Origin: Bacteroidota bacterium
Lineage (GTDB): Bacteria; Bacteroidota; Ignavibacteria; UBA10030; UBA6906
Direction of reading: 5' to 3'
DNA: 64,000 bases
Assembly (NCBI GenBank): GCA_019637975.1
Contig: JAHBUR010000002.1
Location: forward strand, 1 to 64,000
A program made the translations under genes and the position numbers. Shown piece by piece: positions 52,603 to 62,389 of the stretch. How positions within the stretch are numbered: position 1 is the first letter of the stretch; each line of letters opens with the position of its first letter. Below the pieces are notes generated by a model. The model had not been told where the DNA came from. It ran no database searches and saw only the letters and a list, made by a program, of their open reading frames with translations.

Positions 52603-54789
52603 ATGACGAATCGAAAGTACAAAGAAAGGCTCGACGATCTCCTGCTCGTATGCCGGAAACACCTTGTCCGCGTCGATGAAACACTGATACGCCGGGCATT
52701 CGAATTCGGCTTCAACGCCCACCGGTTCGACAAGCGTGCATCAGGAGAACCGTTCTTTGATCATCCGTATGAAGTCGCCAGAATTGTTGCGAAGGAGATT
52801 TCCCTCGATGATATTTCTATCGCTGCCGCTCTACTGCACGATGTGGCCGAAGACACCGATTATCAGATAAAGGACATCCGGGCGGAGTTCGGCGAAACAA
52901 TTGCGAACATTGTCGATGGTGCAACGAAGATTTCCGGCATTACATTTACGAGCAACGAATCGACGCAGGCGGAAAACTACCGGAAAATGCTGCTTTCGAT
53001 GGTGAGCGACATCCGCGTGATGTTGGTGAAATTTGCCGACCGCCTCCACAATATGCGTACGATCGACTTCCTCCCTTCCGAAAAACAGCAGCGGATAGCA
53101 AGGGAAACGATGGATATCTATGCGCCGTTTGCTCACCGCTTCGGGCTTGCGAATATCAAATGGGAGATGGAAGATCTTGCATTCAAAACGTTGAATCGGG
53201 AAGAGTACGACAGCATTGCGCGTGAACTGAAGTCCCGCCGGAGGGAGCGCGAGCAATACCTGCAGAGATTCGCGGCCCCTATCGAGCAGCGGCTCAGGAA
53301 AGAAGATATTCCCTACGACCTGAGCGCCCGCCCGAAGCATATCTACAGCATCTACAACAAAATGATCAAGAGGAACAAGCCCCTGGGCGAAATCTACGAT
53401 CTGTTCGCCGTGCGTATCATTCTTGATTCCAGTGAGGAAGATTGTTACAGGGTTCTTGGCATCATCTCGTCAATATACACTGCCAATGATGATCGTTTCA
53501 AAGATTATGTAACCAGGCCGAAGAATAACGGATACAAATCCATCCACACAACTGTTCAAGGTCCCGATGGGAAGATGGTTGAAATTCAAATACGCACAAA
53601 GTCAATGCACGCTATCGCCGAGCGCGGAGTTGCAGCACATTGGGCGTACAAGGAAGAAGTAGAGAAGATCGATGAGAAGTTGAATAGCTGGCTGAACTGG
53701 ATTCGCGACATCATCGAAACCGTGGGCGAGGAGGAGAAAGCAGACGGGCAAATGATGGAGAGTTTCAAGCTGAGTCTATTTCAGGACGAGATCTATGTGT
53801 TTACACCAAAGGGTGATCTCAAGATCCTTCCCCGGAATGCTACTCCGGTTGATTTCGCGTATGAAATCCACTCGAAAGTGGGTGATCATTGTCTCGCAGC
53901 AAAAGTCAGCGGCCGCATTGTACCTCTCGACACGAAGCTACGCAGCGGTGACCAGGTCGAGATCATCACATCAAAAAACCAAACCCCGAACCCGGATTGG
54001 GAACAGTTCGTAGTCACTCACAAGGCAAAATCACATTTGCGCCGGTGGGTCAAGGAGGAACAACGCAAGGCAATTGAGGAAGGCCGCGCTATTTGGGAGA
54101 AGAAAGTAAAGAAAGCCAAGCTCAGCATTAATGATGATGACTTGAATGAGTTTCTTGCGAAACAGAGAATCGAGAATGCCGGAAAGTTTTTCCACGCAAT
54201 TCGGGAAGAAAAGATTGATGTCGATACAATTATCAAACTGATTCAAACCGACCAGAAGCATCCGACGGCGGTTGTTACACAAGAGGGCAAGATCGAGGGA
54301 TTGTTGGACAAGTTCATCACGTCGGCGCGTGGAATTTCGCCCGGCATTATGCTTGACGGATCCCGGGATAACTACCTTCACAACTATGCGAAGTGCTGCA
54401 ATCCGATTCCCGGCGATCCCGTCGTTGGCTTTGTCACGCAGGGTGAGGGGATCAAGATTCACCGTCGTTCATGCCACAATATTCAGTTGATGCTTCAAAT
54501 GGAGCATGAACGCATTGTTGAAGTCGGATGGCCGCCGAGTTCGGGAGGTCTGTTTGTTTCCGCTGTTCGGATTATCGGAGAGGACCGCAAAGGGCTGCTG
54601 AATGATATTACTCAAGCAATCAGCAATTTTCAGAATACGGCCATACGAAGTGTAAATCTTGACTCGAAGGATTCAATTTTTCTGGGACTGTTCGTGCTGG
54701 GCGTTCGGGATACTGAACACGTGAACCGCTTATTGGAGCGGCTCCGAAGGATCAAAGGCGTGACACGAGCAGACAGGCCGGACCAGTAA
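52603..54789 (+). CDS. Bifunctional (p)ppGpp synthetase/hydrolase (RelA/SpoT)
   Basis: 728 residues. The HD hydrolase domain is near 40-155 (FFDHPYEVARIV, LLHDVAEDTDYQ, FADRLHNMRTID), so the hydrolase motif is intact. The synthetase domain is near 240-350 (KHIYSIYNKM, YDLFAVRIIL). A TGS domain (IYVFTPKGDLKILPRNATP, near 396) and a C-terminal ACT domain (AVRIIGEDRKGLLNDI) follow. It is the long Rsh type that senses starvation and sets (p)ppGpp levels. A strong promoter lies upstream, and ruvX starts inside its stop (TAATGG). Confidence 0.96.
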   Translation: MTNRKYKERLDDLLLVCRKHLVRVDETLIRRAFEFGFNAHRFDKRASGEPFFDHPYEVARIVAKEISLDDISIAAALLHDVAEDTDYQIKDIRAEFGETIANIVDGATKISGITFTSNESTQAENYRKMLLSMVSDIRVMLVKFADRLHNMRTIDFLPSEKQQRIARETMDIYAPFAHRFGLANIKWEMEDLAFKTLNREEYDSIARELKSRRREREQYLQRFAAPIEQRLRKEDIPYDLSARPKHIYSIYNKMIKRNKPLGEIYDLFAVRIILDSSEEDCYRVLGIISSIYTANDDRFKDYVTRPKNNGYKSIHTTVQGPDGKMVEIQIRTKSMHAIAERGVAAHWAYKEEVEKIDEKLNSWLNWIRDIIETVGEEEKADGQMMESFKLSLFQDEIYVFTPKGDLKILPRNATPVDFAYEIHSKVGDHCLAAKVSGRIVPLDTKLRSGDQVEIITSKNQTPNPDWEQFVVTHKAKSHLRRWVKEEQRKAIEEGRAIWEKKVKKAKLSINDDDLNEFLAKQRIENAGKFFHAIREEKIDVDTIIKLIQTDQKHPTAVVTQEGKIEGLLDKFITSARGISPGIMLDGSRDNYLHNYAKCCNPIPGDPVVGFVTQGEGIKIHRRSCHNIQLMLQMEHERIVEVGWPPSSGGLFVSAVRIIGEDRKGLLNDITQAISNFQNTAIRSVNLDSKDSIFLGLFVLGVRDTEHVNRLLERLRRIKGVTRADRPDQ

Positions 54790-55211
54790 TGGAATATCCG
54801 GGCAAAGTTCTTGGAATTGACTATGGCAGCAAGCGCATTGGCCTGGCTGCAAGCGACCCAACCCGCATGATTGCGCAAGCTGTCAGCACAATTGAGAACA
54901 ATGAACGGACGTTTGACAAGCTTATGCACATCATTGCCCAAGAAGATATTATGTTGATTGTGGTCGGAATGCCGTACGGTCCCGACGGCGGAAAGAGCAG
55001 CAAAGCAATTGAAGTAGAAGCGTTCATTGCCAAACTGAAGCAAATGACATCTATTACAATCGATACGTGGGATGAAAGCTATTCTTCCGTCAAGGCACAT
55101 CAGGCATTTGTCGACATCGGCATGAAAAGGAAGAAGCGCCGGCAGAAGTACCGCGTGGACGTCATGGCCGCGAGGCTGTTGCTACAGGAGTACCTTGACA
55201 ACCGCAGATGA
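54789..55211 (+). CDS. ruvX: RuvX/YqgF-family nuclease
   Basis: 140 residues with the RNase H-like start GIDYGSKRIGLAASDP, then VVGMPYGPDGG and a DESYSSVKA motif with the catalytic carboxylates. The family is linked to Holliday-junction or pre-16S rRNA processing. ATG overlaps the stop of the (p)ppGpp gene. It overlaps mtgA by 17 bases. Confidence 0.93.
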   Translation: MEYPGKVLGIDYGSKRIGLAASDPTRMIAQAVSTIENNERTFDKLMHIIAQEDIMLIVVGMPYGPDGGKSSKAIEVEAFIAKLKQMTSITIDTWDESYSSVKAHQAFVDIGMKRKKRRQKYRVDVMAARLLLQEYLDNRR

Positions 55212-56169
55212 TGCTGCCCTGAAACAGAACACGTTATACCTCGTGCGATTGTGGCATTGGGCAAAGGCGAACAAAGCGAAAACGGTGTTTCTGCTATTCG
55301 GCTTCTTTGTGCTGTACGAGGCACTTACAATTCCGTGGTTTAGTGTAGCCAGCCTTAAAGAGAACAATCCGACCGAAACAGCGTTGATGCGCCAGCGGAT
55401 TGGTGAGGCCGAACATGACGGAAGAAGTCTGAAGATCGTACAGTCTTGGGTCCCGTTGTCCCGGATTCCGCGGCACGTTATCAATGCCGTTATTGTTGCA
55501 GAAGATGGAACGTTTTGGGAACACGATGGGTTCGACTGGTATGAGTTTCAACAGTCGTTGCGAAAGAATTGGGAAAAAAAGAAAGTGGTCCGCGGAGCAA
55601 GTACAATTACGCAGCAGCTTGCAAAGAATCTCTATCTCTCAACTTCCAAAGACCCCTTGAGAAAACTGAAGGAATGGATCATAACCCTTCTTCTCGAACA
55701 GCATCTTGACAAGAGTCGTATTCTCGAAGTGTACCTGAATGTGATTGAATGGGGGAGAGGTATCTTCGGAATAGAAGCGGCGGCAAGAACATATTTCGGG
55801 TGTTCAGCGAGTTCATTGTCTGTCGAGCAGTCTCTGAGACTTGCGGCGGTGATTCCCAGTCCGTTGAAACACAAGCCAACGGACAATACCCGTTGGGTTA
55901 CATTTCGCAAGAATATTGTTGCAGCGAGATTGCAGGGACGCCGCTATTACGAACCGGAAGCGGAGCCTGAAGACGAAGAAGAAAATGGAAGCATCGAATC
56001 ACTACCGAAGGAGACAGAACCAAGCGAACATCAGATTGAACCCCAGCCCGCAGACACAGGGGATGTGTCGCTCGATAAGCAGGATTATCGAGAAGTGATG
56101 CCAAATGATACGACTGACAATGAAAGGGGTGGTAGCAATGACGTACAAGGACGTGAACCTACTGATTGA
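55195..56169 (+). CDS. mtgA: Monofunctional peptidoglycan glycosyltransferase
   Basis: Polymerises lipid II. A membrane anchor (TVFLLFGFFVLYEALTI) is near residue 30-45. The GT51 motifs are VIVAEDGTFWEHDGFDW, GASTITQQLAKNL, LEQHLDKSRILEVYLN and GIEAAARTYFG. The last 65 residues form an acidic, low-complexity tail (EAEPEDEEENG), which is unusual for the family. The start is TTG 55195 within the ruvX end; no ATG lies before the conserved region. The tail overlaps the start of the next gene. Confidence 0.9.
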   Translation: MTTADDAALKQNTLYLVRLWHWAKANKAKTVFLLFGFFVLYEALTIPWFSVASLKENNPTETALMRQRIGEAEHDGRSLKIVQSWVPLSRIPRHVINAVIVAEDGTFWEHDGFDWYEFQQSLRKNWEKKKVVRGASTITQQLAKNLYLSTSKDPLRKLKEWIITLLLEQHLDKSRILEVYLNVIEWGRGIFGIEAAARTYFGCSASSLSVEQSLRLAAVIPSPLKHKPTDNTRWVTFRKNIVAARLQGRRYYEPEAEPEDEEENGSIESLPKETEPSEHQIEPQPADTGDVSLDKQDYREVMPNDTTDNERGGSNDVQGREPTD

Positions 56170-56809
56170 AGAAGGAGAAGGATTTGAAATCGAATTCAAG
56201 AGGAGAGTTTCCAGACCGGAGAAAATAGCAAAAACAATGGTTGCACTTGCGAATACACGAGGTGGGCACATCTTGTTCGGTGTCGATGATGATGGTTCCA
56301 TCGTAGGTGTCGAAAGCGAGAAAAGCGAGGTTGAACTGATTGATCAGGCTGGCACGTTCTATTGCGTTCCTGAAATCCACCCGCTGATTGACATTGTGCC
56401 GTTTGATGGTAAAGATGTTATCGTTGCCTATGTTCAAGAGAGTCACGACAAGCCGCACTACTTTACCGGCTCTACCAATGGAGATGCGGTGAACGGTGAA
56501 GAAACCAAGGTGTATATCCGCGTGAATGCAAATTCGGTGATGGCAAGCAAGGAGGTTGTGAGAATATTGCGAAGCGAACATCCCGACGCGAAACCATTCA
56601 AGATTGAAATCGGAGAGAACGAAAAGCGGCTCTTCAGATACCTTGATGGCCATGAGCGGATTACTGTTCCAGAATTCGCAAAGCTTGTCAATATTTCCGA
56701 CCGTCGTGCTTCACGTACTCTCGTTTCCCTTGTACGCGCAGGCGTGATCCGAATTCACACGTTGGAGAAGAAAGACTACTTCACTCTGGCAGGCGAGATG
56801 CCGCTCTGA
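56138..56809 (+). CDS. AlbA_2/Schlafen-type domain regulator
   Basis: 223 residues. An AlbA_2 domain (EGFEIEFKRRVSRPEKIAKT, NTRGGHILFGVDDDG, VYIRVNANS) covers the first 150 residues. A winged helix-turn-helix (FAKLVNISDRRASRTLVSLV) follows. This layout suits a transcription regulator. ATG 56138 has AAAGGGG upstream; ATG 56120 and an ATG near 56105 are alternatives. It overlaps mtgA by 32 bases and converges on the SpoU methylase with a 34-base overlap. Confidence 0.82.
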   Translation: MTYKDVNLLIEEGEGFEIEFKRRVSRPEKIAKTMVALANTRGGHILFGVDDDGSIVGVESEKSEVELIDQAGTFYCVPEIHPLIDIVPFDGKDVIVAYVQESHDKPHYFTGSTNGDAVNGEETKVYIRVNANSVMASKEVVRILRSEHPDAKPFKIEIGENEKRLFRYLDGHERITVPEFAKLVNISDRRASRTLVSLVRAGVIRIHTLEKKDYFTLAGEMPL

Positions 56810-57345
56810 TTGGATACATTCCAGATTCTCACCAACTCAAAAAGTGCTATCCCGTACGCCACTGCGGCGTTGAGCGATTGTTTCATGCCAAACATCGGAA
56901 TTTCGATTGCAAGGTCAGCCGCGGCAATAACATTCTGAGAAACACCCGTGATCTCATTTCCAACCACCAAACAAATCGGGAATTCTTTTTTCGTAACCTC
57001 GTAGTAGGGGATGCTCTTTGTTGTATGCTCCAGAACGCATATTCTCGCTCCAGTTTGCCGAATTGCCGTGAGGCAGGCTTCAGCGGTTCGATGGTGTTCC
57101 CACGGAACTGTCTCCGTTGAGCCGAGCGCGGTTTTTTCAATCTCCTTCCTCGGCGGGTGAGGCGTGTACCCGCTGAGAAACAGCTTCTGTACCAAAGCCC
57201 CCTCCGAAGTCCTGAAGATTGAACCGACGTTGTACAGGCTCCTGATATTGTCCAGCATGGCAAAAATCGGCAGCCGCGGGCTTTGCCGGATCAGCTCCAG
57301 CGGTACACGCTGTTGTGAAATTTCATCGTGGGTTAGCCTTCTCAT
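56776..57345 (-). CDS. SpoU/TrmH-family RNA 2'-O-methyltransferase
   Basis: 189 residues. The three SpoU motifs are present: NVGSIFRTSEGA near 36, LVVGNEITGVSQ near 130 and IPMFGMKQSLNAAVAYGIAL near 151. It probably methylates tRNA or rRNA with S-adenosylmethionine. ATG 57345 (MRRLTHDEIS) is preferred over an ATG 27 bases upstream. The RNA target is unknown. Its 3' end overlaps the AlbA_2 gene. Confidence 0.88.
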   Translation of the reverse strand: MRRLTHDEISQQRVPLELIRQSPRLPIFAMLDNIRSLYNVGSIFRTSEGALVQKLFLSGYTPHPPRKEIEKTALGSTETVPWEHHRTAEACLTAIRQTGARICVLEHTTKSIPYYEVTKKEFPICLVVGNEITGVSQNVIAAADLAIEIPMFGMKQSLNAAVAYGIALFELVRIWNVSNQSGISPARVK

Positions 57346-57404
57346 TGAATTAGGTGAAGCATACGCATGCAAATTAGCGATTAAACCTCTTTAATCCAAC
57401 GTGG

Positions 57405-57433
57405 TTGCCAACAGTTTGCGAATTGGTTATATT
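57405..57433 (+). promoter_or_regulatory. Candidate promoter of the cmk-ispH operon
   Basis: TTGCCA (57405-57410), 17 bases, TATATT (57428-57433), with a start near 57440 and the cmk start at 57466. Upstream, GATTAAA-CCTC-TTTAATC (57379-57396) is an inverted repeat that could be a regulator site for cmk or for the divergent SpoU gene. Confidence 0.5.
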
Positions 57434-57465
57434 TACTTCCCAATATCGTCGGAAATTGGTTCATT

Positions 57466-58155
57466 TTGAGTCCACGTAAGCTCGTCATTGCCATTGATGG
57501 GCCGGCCGCATCCGGAAAATCGACAACTGCAAAACTCGTTGCGGCCCGCTTGGGCTACTTGCATATCGATACCGGGGCGATGTACCGGGCAATCACGCTG
57601 AAGGTTCTGCGCAGCGGAGTTCAGGGATATTACTCGACGCGTATCGCGGAGTTGGTCAGCAGTACAAGCATTGAACTGCAACCCGTGAACGGTTCTTTGA
57701 AAATCCTGCTTGACGGAAGAGATGTTTCGGAAGCGATTCGTTCGCCTGAAGTGACAACTGCCGTAAGTTCGGTGAGTTCAATACGCCAAGTGCGTGCGGT
57801 ATTGGTGAGTGAACAACGCAGAATCGGTAGGCAGGGCGGCGTTGTGCTTGAAGGGCGCGACATCGGCACGGTGGTGTTTCCCGATGCGGATCTTAAAGTG
57901 TTCATGATTGCAAGTATTGACGCCCGCGCACTGAGACGACAACGGGAATTGCGACAACACGGAATCGAAACCGATCTCAATATACTCCGTGAAGAAATTC
58001 GCCAACGGGATGAAAAGGACTCGACACGGGATGAAAGTCCGCTCAAGAAAGCAGACGATGCCATCGAACTTGACACATCTGAGATGTCGATTGACGAGCA
58101 GGTGGAGTTCGTGGTGAGGAAAGCTGAAGAGAGAATGAAAGCGATAGGTTCATGA
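57466..58155 (+). CDS. cmk: Cytidylate kinase
   Basis: Phosphorylates CMP and dCMP. The 229 residues contain IAIDGPAASGKSTTAKLVA (about 7-25), GYLHIDTGAMYRA and VLEGRDIGTVVFPDADLK, all family signatures. The start is TTG 57466, the only suitable one before the P-loop. Its stop overlaps ispH by ATGA. The cmk-ispH-rpsA order is widely conserved. Confidence 0.94.
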   Translation: MSPRKLVIAIDGPAASGKSTTAKLVAARLGYLHIDTGAMYRAITLKVLRSGVQGYYSTRIAELVSSTSIELQPVNGSLKILLDGRDVSEAIRSPEVTTAVSSVSSIRQVRAVLVSEQRRIGRQGGVVLEGRDIGTVVFPDADLKVFMIASIDARALRRQRELRQHGIETDLNILREEIRQRDEKDSTRDESPLKKADDAIELDTSEMSIDEQVEFVVRKAEERMKAIGS

Positions 58156-59057
58156 AAGTAACGATTGACAAGAACTCCGGATTCTGTTGGGGTGTTGTCC
58201 GAACGGTTGATATCGCAGAAGAGGTTATGAAGGATTCGCCCGAATTATACTCGCTTGGCCCCATCATTCACAATCCGATGGAGATCAACCGGTTGAAGGA
58301 GAAGGGACTTGAAACCATTACGCATTCGGATTTCGAACAACTGAGCGGGAAGAAGGTACTCATTCGTGCACACGGAGAGCCACCTTCGACATATGCGCTT
58401 GCCCGGAAGAATAATATCGAACTCATTGATGCAACATGCCCGGTTGTGACAAAGGTTCAGGAACGGATCAGAAAGTTCTGCGACAAGGGTTATCAAATCG
58501 TGATCTTTGGGAAGAAGGATCATGCGGAGGTGATCGGGTTGGTTGGTCATACGAATAACGAAGCGATTGTCATCAAGTCGGTAGAAGAAACATCGAAAGT
58601 CGATTTGACAAGAAAAACAGTTCTGTTTTCTCAAACAACGATGGACAAGCCGACGTTTTATGAAATTGCAAGAGTTCTGAAAGAGAAAGTACGGGGCGAA
58701 TTTGAAGTCGGAACGTTTGAGGAATCTGCAATCGACTTCCACGCAAAAGACACGATTTGTGGTCAGGTTTCCGGACGCGACAAGAAATTGCGTGAATTCG
58801 CTTCGCAGAATGACGTCATGATTTTTGTTGCCGGCAGAAACTCGTCAAACGGCAAAGTATTGTATGATATTTGCAAAGAAGCGAATCCCGACACCTTTTT
58901 TATTGAACAAGAATCGGAACTGAAGCACGAGTGGTTCGAAGGGAAAAAGTCGGCAGGTATTAGCGGTGCAACAAGTACGCCGCATTGGTTGATGGAAAAA
59001 GTGAAAACGGCGGTTGAGATGATCGCGAGCCCGATGCACGCGGAACACACGGTATAG
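58152..59057 (+). CDS. ispH: 4-hydroxy-3-methylbut-2-enyl diphosphate reductase
   Basis: Last step of the MEP pathway to isoprenoid precursors, a [4Fe-4S] enzyme. Cluster cysteines are Cys12 (SGFCWGV), Cys96 (DATCPVV) and Cys203 (TICGQVSGR). HNPMEINRL and IRAHGEPP are also conserved. The 301 residues fit. Its cluster need links it to the SUF operon in this window. Confidence 0.96.
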   Translation: MKVTIDKNSGFCWGVVRTVDIAEEVMKDSPELYSLGPIIHNPMEINRLKEKGLETITHSDFEQLSGKKVLIRAHGEPPSTYALARKNNIELIDATCPVVTKVQERIRKFCDKGYQIVIFGKKDHAEVIGLVGHTNNEAIVIKSVEETSKVDLTRKTVLFSQTTMDKPTFYEIARVLKEKVRGEFEVGTFEESAIDFHAKDTICGQVSGRDKKLREFASQNDVMIFVAGRNSSNGKVLYDICKEANPDTFFIEQESELKHEWFEGKKSAGISGATSTPHWLMEKVKTAVEMIASPMHAEHTV

Positions 59058-59110
59058 TCATCACTAACAAACAACAATACAAACCAAAACATGGTCCTTT
59101 CCCCGTTGTG

Positions 59111-59172
59111 CGTGTAATCTGATGACGTTACACGATCGCAAGACGGAAGGGGTGTCCCGGTGGCAACGGGAC
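59111..59172 (+). promoter_or_regulatory. Two consecutive hairpins in the rpsA leader
   Basis: CGTGTAA (59111-59117) pairs with TTACACG (59128-59134), and GTCCCG (59154-59159) pairs with CGGGAC (59167-59172). Both precede the GGAGG ribosome binding site of rpsA (about 59189). S1 is known in other bacteria to repress its own translation through the mRNA leader; a similar role here is inference. Confidence 0.45.
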
Positions 59173-59197
59173 GTTATGTTAAACATTCGGAGGATGA

Positions 59198-60946
59198 ATG
59201 GCTGATTCAAACAACAGCGTTGTCGACAATGTAGTCGATCGGGAATATGGTGAGGCCGAATACAACGATCTCAAAAGGCTCTATGAGAGCTCGATGGGGA
59301 AGATCAGTGAGGGAGAGATCGTCAAAGGTCGCGTCGTTGCTATTCACGACAATGAAGTTTCGGTTGATATCGGATTCAAGTCGGAGGGAACCGTCCCTCT
59401 CGCTGAATTCACGAACAAAGATGAATTGAGGGTTGGCGACGAGATAGAAGTCTTTCTCGAAAGCGTCGAGAACAAAGACGGGCAGTTGGTTCTCTCGCGC
59501 AAGCGGGCAGACTTTATGCGCGTGTGGGAACGAGTAACAAAAGCATTTGAAACAGGCGAAGTGCTGCAAGGACGTTGTGTCCGTCGAATTAAAGGCGGGA
59601 TAGTCGTGGACTTGCTCGGCATTGACGCTTTTCTTCCCGGATCTCAAATCGACGTTCGACCTGTTCGTGATTTTGATGCCTTCATCGGGAAGACACTTGA
59701 CTTCCGCGTTGTGAAAATCAATCATCCTTCTGAAAACGTTGTGGTCAGCCACAAGGTGCTTGTTGAAGAAGAAATGTCCGGCCAACGCCAGGCGATTATT
59801 TCGAGCCTCGAAAAAGGGCAGATTCTGGAAGGAACAGTCAAGGCTATCACGGATTTCGGCGTCTTTGTCGATCTCGGCGGCGTCGATGGTCTCGTTCACA
59901 TTACCGATTTGTCATGGGGACGTATCAACCATCCGTCTGAAATAGTCAAGCTCGATCAGAAGATCAATGTTGTGGTGCTTGATTTTGATCAAGAGAAGAA
60001 GCGTATTTCGCTCGGCTACAAACAATTGCAGCCGCATCCGTGGGAAAATATCGAAACAAAATATCCGGTTGGTACAAAGGTTATCGGAAAAGTCGTTTCA
60101 CTTGCAGACTACGGCGCTTTTGTTGAAATCGAGAAGGGCATTGAAGGGCTCATCCACATCAGCGAGATGAGTTGGACCCAACACATCAAGCATCCATCGC
60201 AGGTTGTCTCGATGGGGCAAATGGTGGATGCTGTTATTCTCAGTCTCGACAAGGACAATAAGAAACTCTCACTCGGCATCAAGCAACTTGAGCCGGATCC
60301 GTGGTTGAATCTGATGCAGAAATATCCCGTCGATTCACGCCATAAAGGTATAGTCAGAAACCTTACCAACTTCGGAGTGTTCGTCGAACTTGAACAAGGC
60401 GTTGACGGTCTCGTACACATTTCCGACTTGTCGTGGACGAAAAAAATCCGCCATCCCGGCGAAGTAGTGAAGAAGGGCGATGAAATTGAAGTTGTGATTC
60501 TCAGTGTCGATGTGGATCAACGCCGCATTTCGCTCGGTCACAAACAAATCGAAGACAATCCTTGGGATCGTTTCGGCGACACATACAAAGTGGGCACGGA
60601 AGTCGAAGGCAAGATCGTGCGTATCATCGAGAAAGGTGTTATTGTCGAATTGCCGATGGGTGTAGACGGATTTGTGCCGGTGTCACAACTTGCTCAATCA
60701 CAAGTCAAGAACATCGCCGATAAATTCAAAGTTGGCGAAGCGCTTCCACTGAAGGTTCTTGAATTCGAGAAAGAGTCAAAGAAGATCGTCCTTTCGGCCG
60801 TCGAAGCCTTGAAGGACAAGGAGACCCATCTGGTCGACGAGTATATGGCACAACACAAACTGCCGTCCTCAACAATCGGCGATGCAGTTGGTGCACAGGA
60901 TACTCAAGCGTTGGAGGGCGACACATCCATCCCGGCTGAGAACTGA
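59198..60946 (+). CDS. rpsA: 30S ribosomal protein S1
   Basis: 582 residues with six S1 RNA-binding domains in a row, spaced about 85 residues, each with a version of [25 protein letters not shown] lies 4 bases before the ATG. It helps bind mRNA to the 30S subunit. The C-terminal 50 residues are acidic. It ends with a strong terminator at 60968. Confidence 0.97.
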   Translation: MADSNNSVVDNVVDREYGEAEYNDLKRLYESSMGKISEGEIVKGRVVAIHDNEVSVDIGFKSEGTVPLAEFTNKDELRVGDEIEVFLESVENKDGQLVLSRKRADFMRVWERVTKAFETGEVLQGRCVRRIKGGIVVDLLGIDAFLPGSQIDVRPVRDFDAFIGKTLDFRVVKINHPSENVVVSHKVLVEEEMSGQRQAIISSLEKGQILEGTVKAITDFGVFVDLGGVDGLVHITDLSWGRINHPSEIVKLDQKINVVVLDFDQEKKRISLGYKQLQPHPWENIETKYPVGTKVIGKVVSLADYGAFVEIEKGIEGLIHISEMSWTQHIKHPSQVVSMGQMVDAVILSLDKDNKKLSLGIKQLEPDPWLNLMQKYPVDSRHKGIVRNLTNFGVFVELEQGVDGLVHISDLSWTKKIRHPGEVVKKGDEIEVVILSVDVDQRRISLGHKQIEDNPWDRFGDTYKVGTEVEGKIVRIIEKGVIVELPMGVDGFVPVSQLAQSQVKNIADKFKVGEALPLKVLEFEKESKKIVLSAVEALKDKETHLVDEYMAQHKLPSSTIGDAVGAQDTQALEGDTSIPAEN

Positions 60947-60967
60947 CCTGCCGGGTTTTTAACAGAA

Positions 60968-61002
60968 AACACCTGCCCGATCATCTCAGGGCGGGTGTTT
61001 TT
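60968..61002 (+). terminator. Terminator after rpsA
   Basis: AACACCTGCCC (60968-60978) pairs with GGGCGGGTGTT (60989-60999), with one G-T pair, then TTTG. It ends the cmk-ispH-rpsA unit. Confidence 0.8.
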
Positions 61003-61027
61003 GTATTCCGGGAAGAGAACAGATTCA

Positions 61028-62389
61028 ATGCCTAAAGTCGCATTTCATACACTCGGCTGCAAACTCAACTATGCTGAAACATCTATTCTCGGGAAGCAGT
61101 TTGCCGACAGGGGATTCGACATTGTGGATTTCGGACAGCAGGCTGATGTTTGCGTCATCAATACATGCAGCGTGACGGAACGCGCCAATCGCGAATGCCG
61201 TCAGATTATCCGCAGGGCGTTGAGGAGTTCCGTCAAGCCGATTGTAGTCGTGACGGGATGCTATGCACAACTGGAACCGGAACAAGTTGCCTCAATTGAG
61301 GGCGTTGACTATGTACTGGGGGCGAAAGAGAAATTCGAACTCCTCGATCATGTGACCTCTCTTGAAAAGAAACCTTATCCACATGTTGCCGTTTCCGAGA
61401 TTCAGGACGTCGATAGCTTCGGCATCGGCTATTCAACGCATGCAACTGATCGGACTCGCGCATTCCTGAAAGTGCAGGATGGCTGTGACTACAATTGCAG
61501 TTTCTGCACCATACCTCTGGCACGCGGTGCAAGCAGAAGCCAATCACTGCGCGACTGCGTCGAGCAATCGCAATTATTGGTGGAGCAAGGCTACAAGGAG
61601 ATTGTGCTTACCGGCGTGAACGTAGGGGATTACGGCAAGAACGCAGATACAGATTTGCTCACATTGCTCAAGGCACTCGTTAAGGTAGAAGGCCTTGAAC
61701 GGATTCGCATCAGTTCCATTGAGCCGAACCTGCTGACTGAGGAGATCCTTCATTTTGTTGCAAGCGAGAAGAAGATGGCCCCGCATTTTCACGTTCCGTT
61801 GCAAAGCGGTTCTGATGTGATTCTTCGGGGGATGCGCCGTCGCTACACCACACAGCAGTACTCCGATCTTATCCATCGCATCAAAATGACGATTCCCGAT
61901 TGTGGAATAGGCGTTGATGTCATAGTGGGTTTCCCGGGTGAGTCGGATGTGCTGTTTCAAGAGACACATCGCTTTCTGGCAGAACTTCCTATCACGTATC
62001 TTCACGTCTTTACGTACTCCGAGCGTCCGAACACTCCGGCAACCGGAATCGACGATCCAGTGGAACCACGCGTCCGTTTTCAACGGAACAAAGCGTTGAG
62101 AATTCTCAGTCAGAAGAAGAAGGATGCCTTCCACCTTAACATGGTTGGGCACGAAGTGCAGGTGTTGTTCGAGGGCGACCTTGAGGACGGAATCCGGCTC
62201 GGTTTCTCCGGAAACTATGTTCGGGTTGGTATGCCGGCGCATTGCGTCGGGGAGAATGAGCTTGTCGGGTCACGTATTGTGGAACCGGGGAAGAACTTCA
62301 TGCTCGCTGAACGAATTGACGGCAGAGGTGGTGCAGTCGAGGCGGAGAACGCAGGCAAGTTGCTCATAGAAACACAAGGATATTTGTGA
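61028..62389 (+). CDS. mtaB: tRNA t6A37 methylthiotransferase MtaB
   Basis: Radical SAM enzyme that adds a methylthio group to t6A37. The N-terminal cluster cysteines are Cys11, Cys47 and Cys78, and the radical SAM motif is CDYNCSFC (Cys153, 157, 160). PLQSGSDVILRGMRRRYT is a MiaB-family block. ATG 61028 is used; upstream starts overlap the terminator. It is 453 residues and needs two Fe-S clusters. It is coupled to the next gene by GTGA. Confidence 0.92.
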   Translation: MPKVAFHTLGCKLNYAETSILGKQFADRGFDIVDFGQQADVCVINTCSVTERANRECRQIIRRALRSSVKPIVVVTGCYAQLEPEQVASIEGVDYVLGAKEKFELLDHVTSLEKKPYPHVAVSEIQDVDSFGIGYSTHATDRTRAFLKVQDGCDYNCSFCTIPLARGASRSQSLRDCVEQSQLLVEQGYKEIVLTGVNVGDYGKNADTDLLTLLKALVKVEGLERIRISSIEPNLLTEEILHFVASEKKMAPHFHVPLQSGSDVILRGMRRRYTTQQYSDLIHRIKMTIPDCGIGVDVIVGFPGESDVLFQETHRFLAELPITYLHVFTYSERPNTPATGIDDPVEPRVRFQRNKALRILSQKKKDAFHLNMVGHEVQVLFEGDLEDGIRLGFSGNYVRVGMPAHCVGENELVGSRIVEPGKNFMLAERIDGRGGAVEAENAGKLLIETQGYL

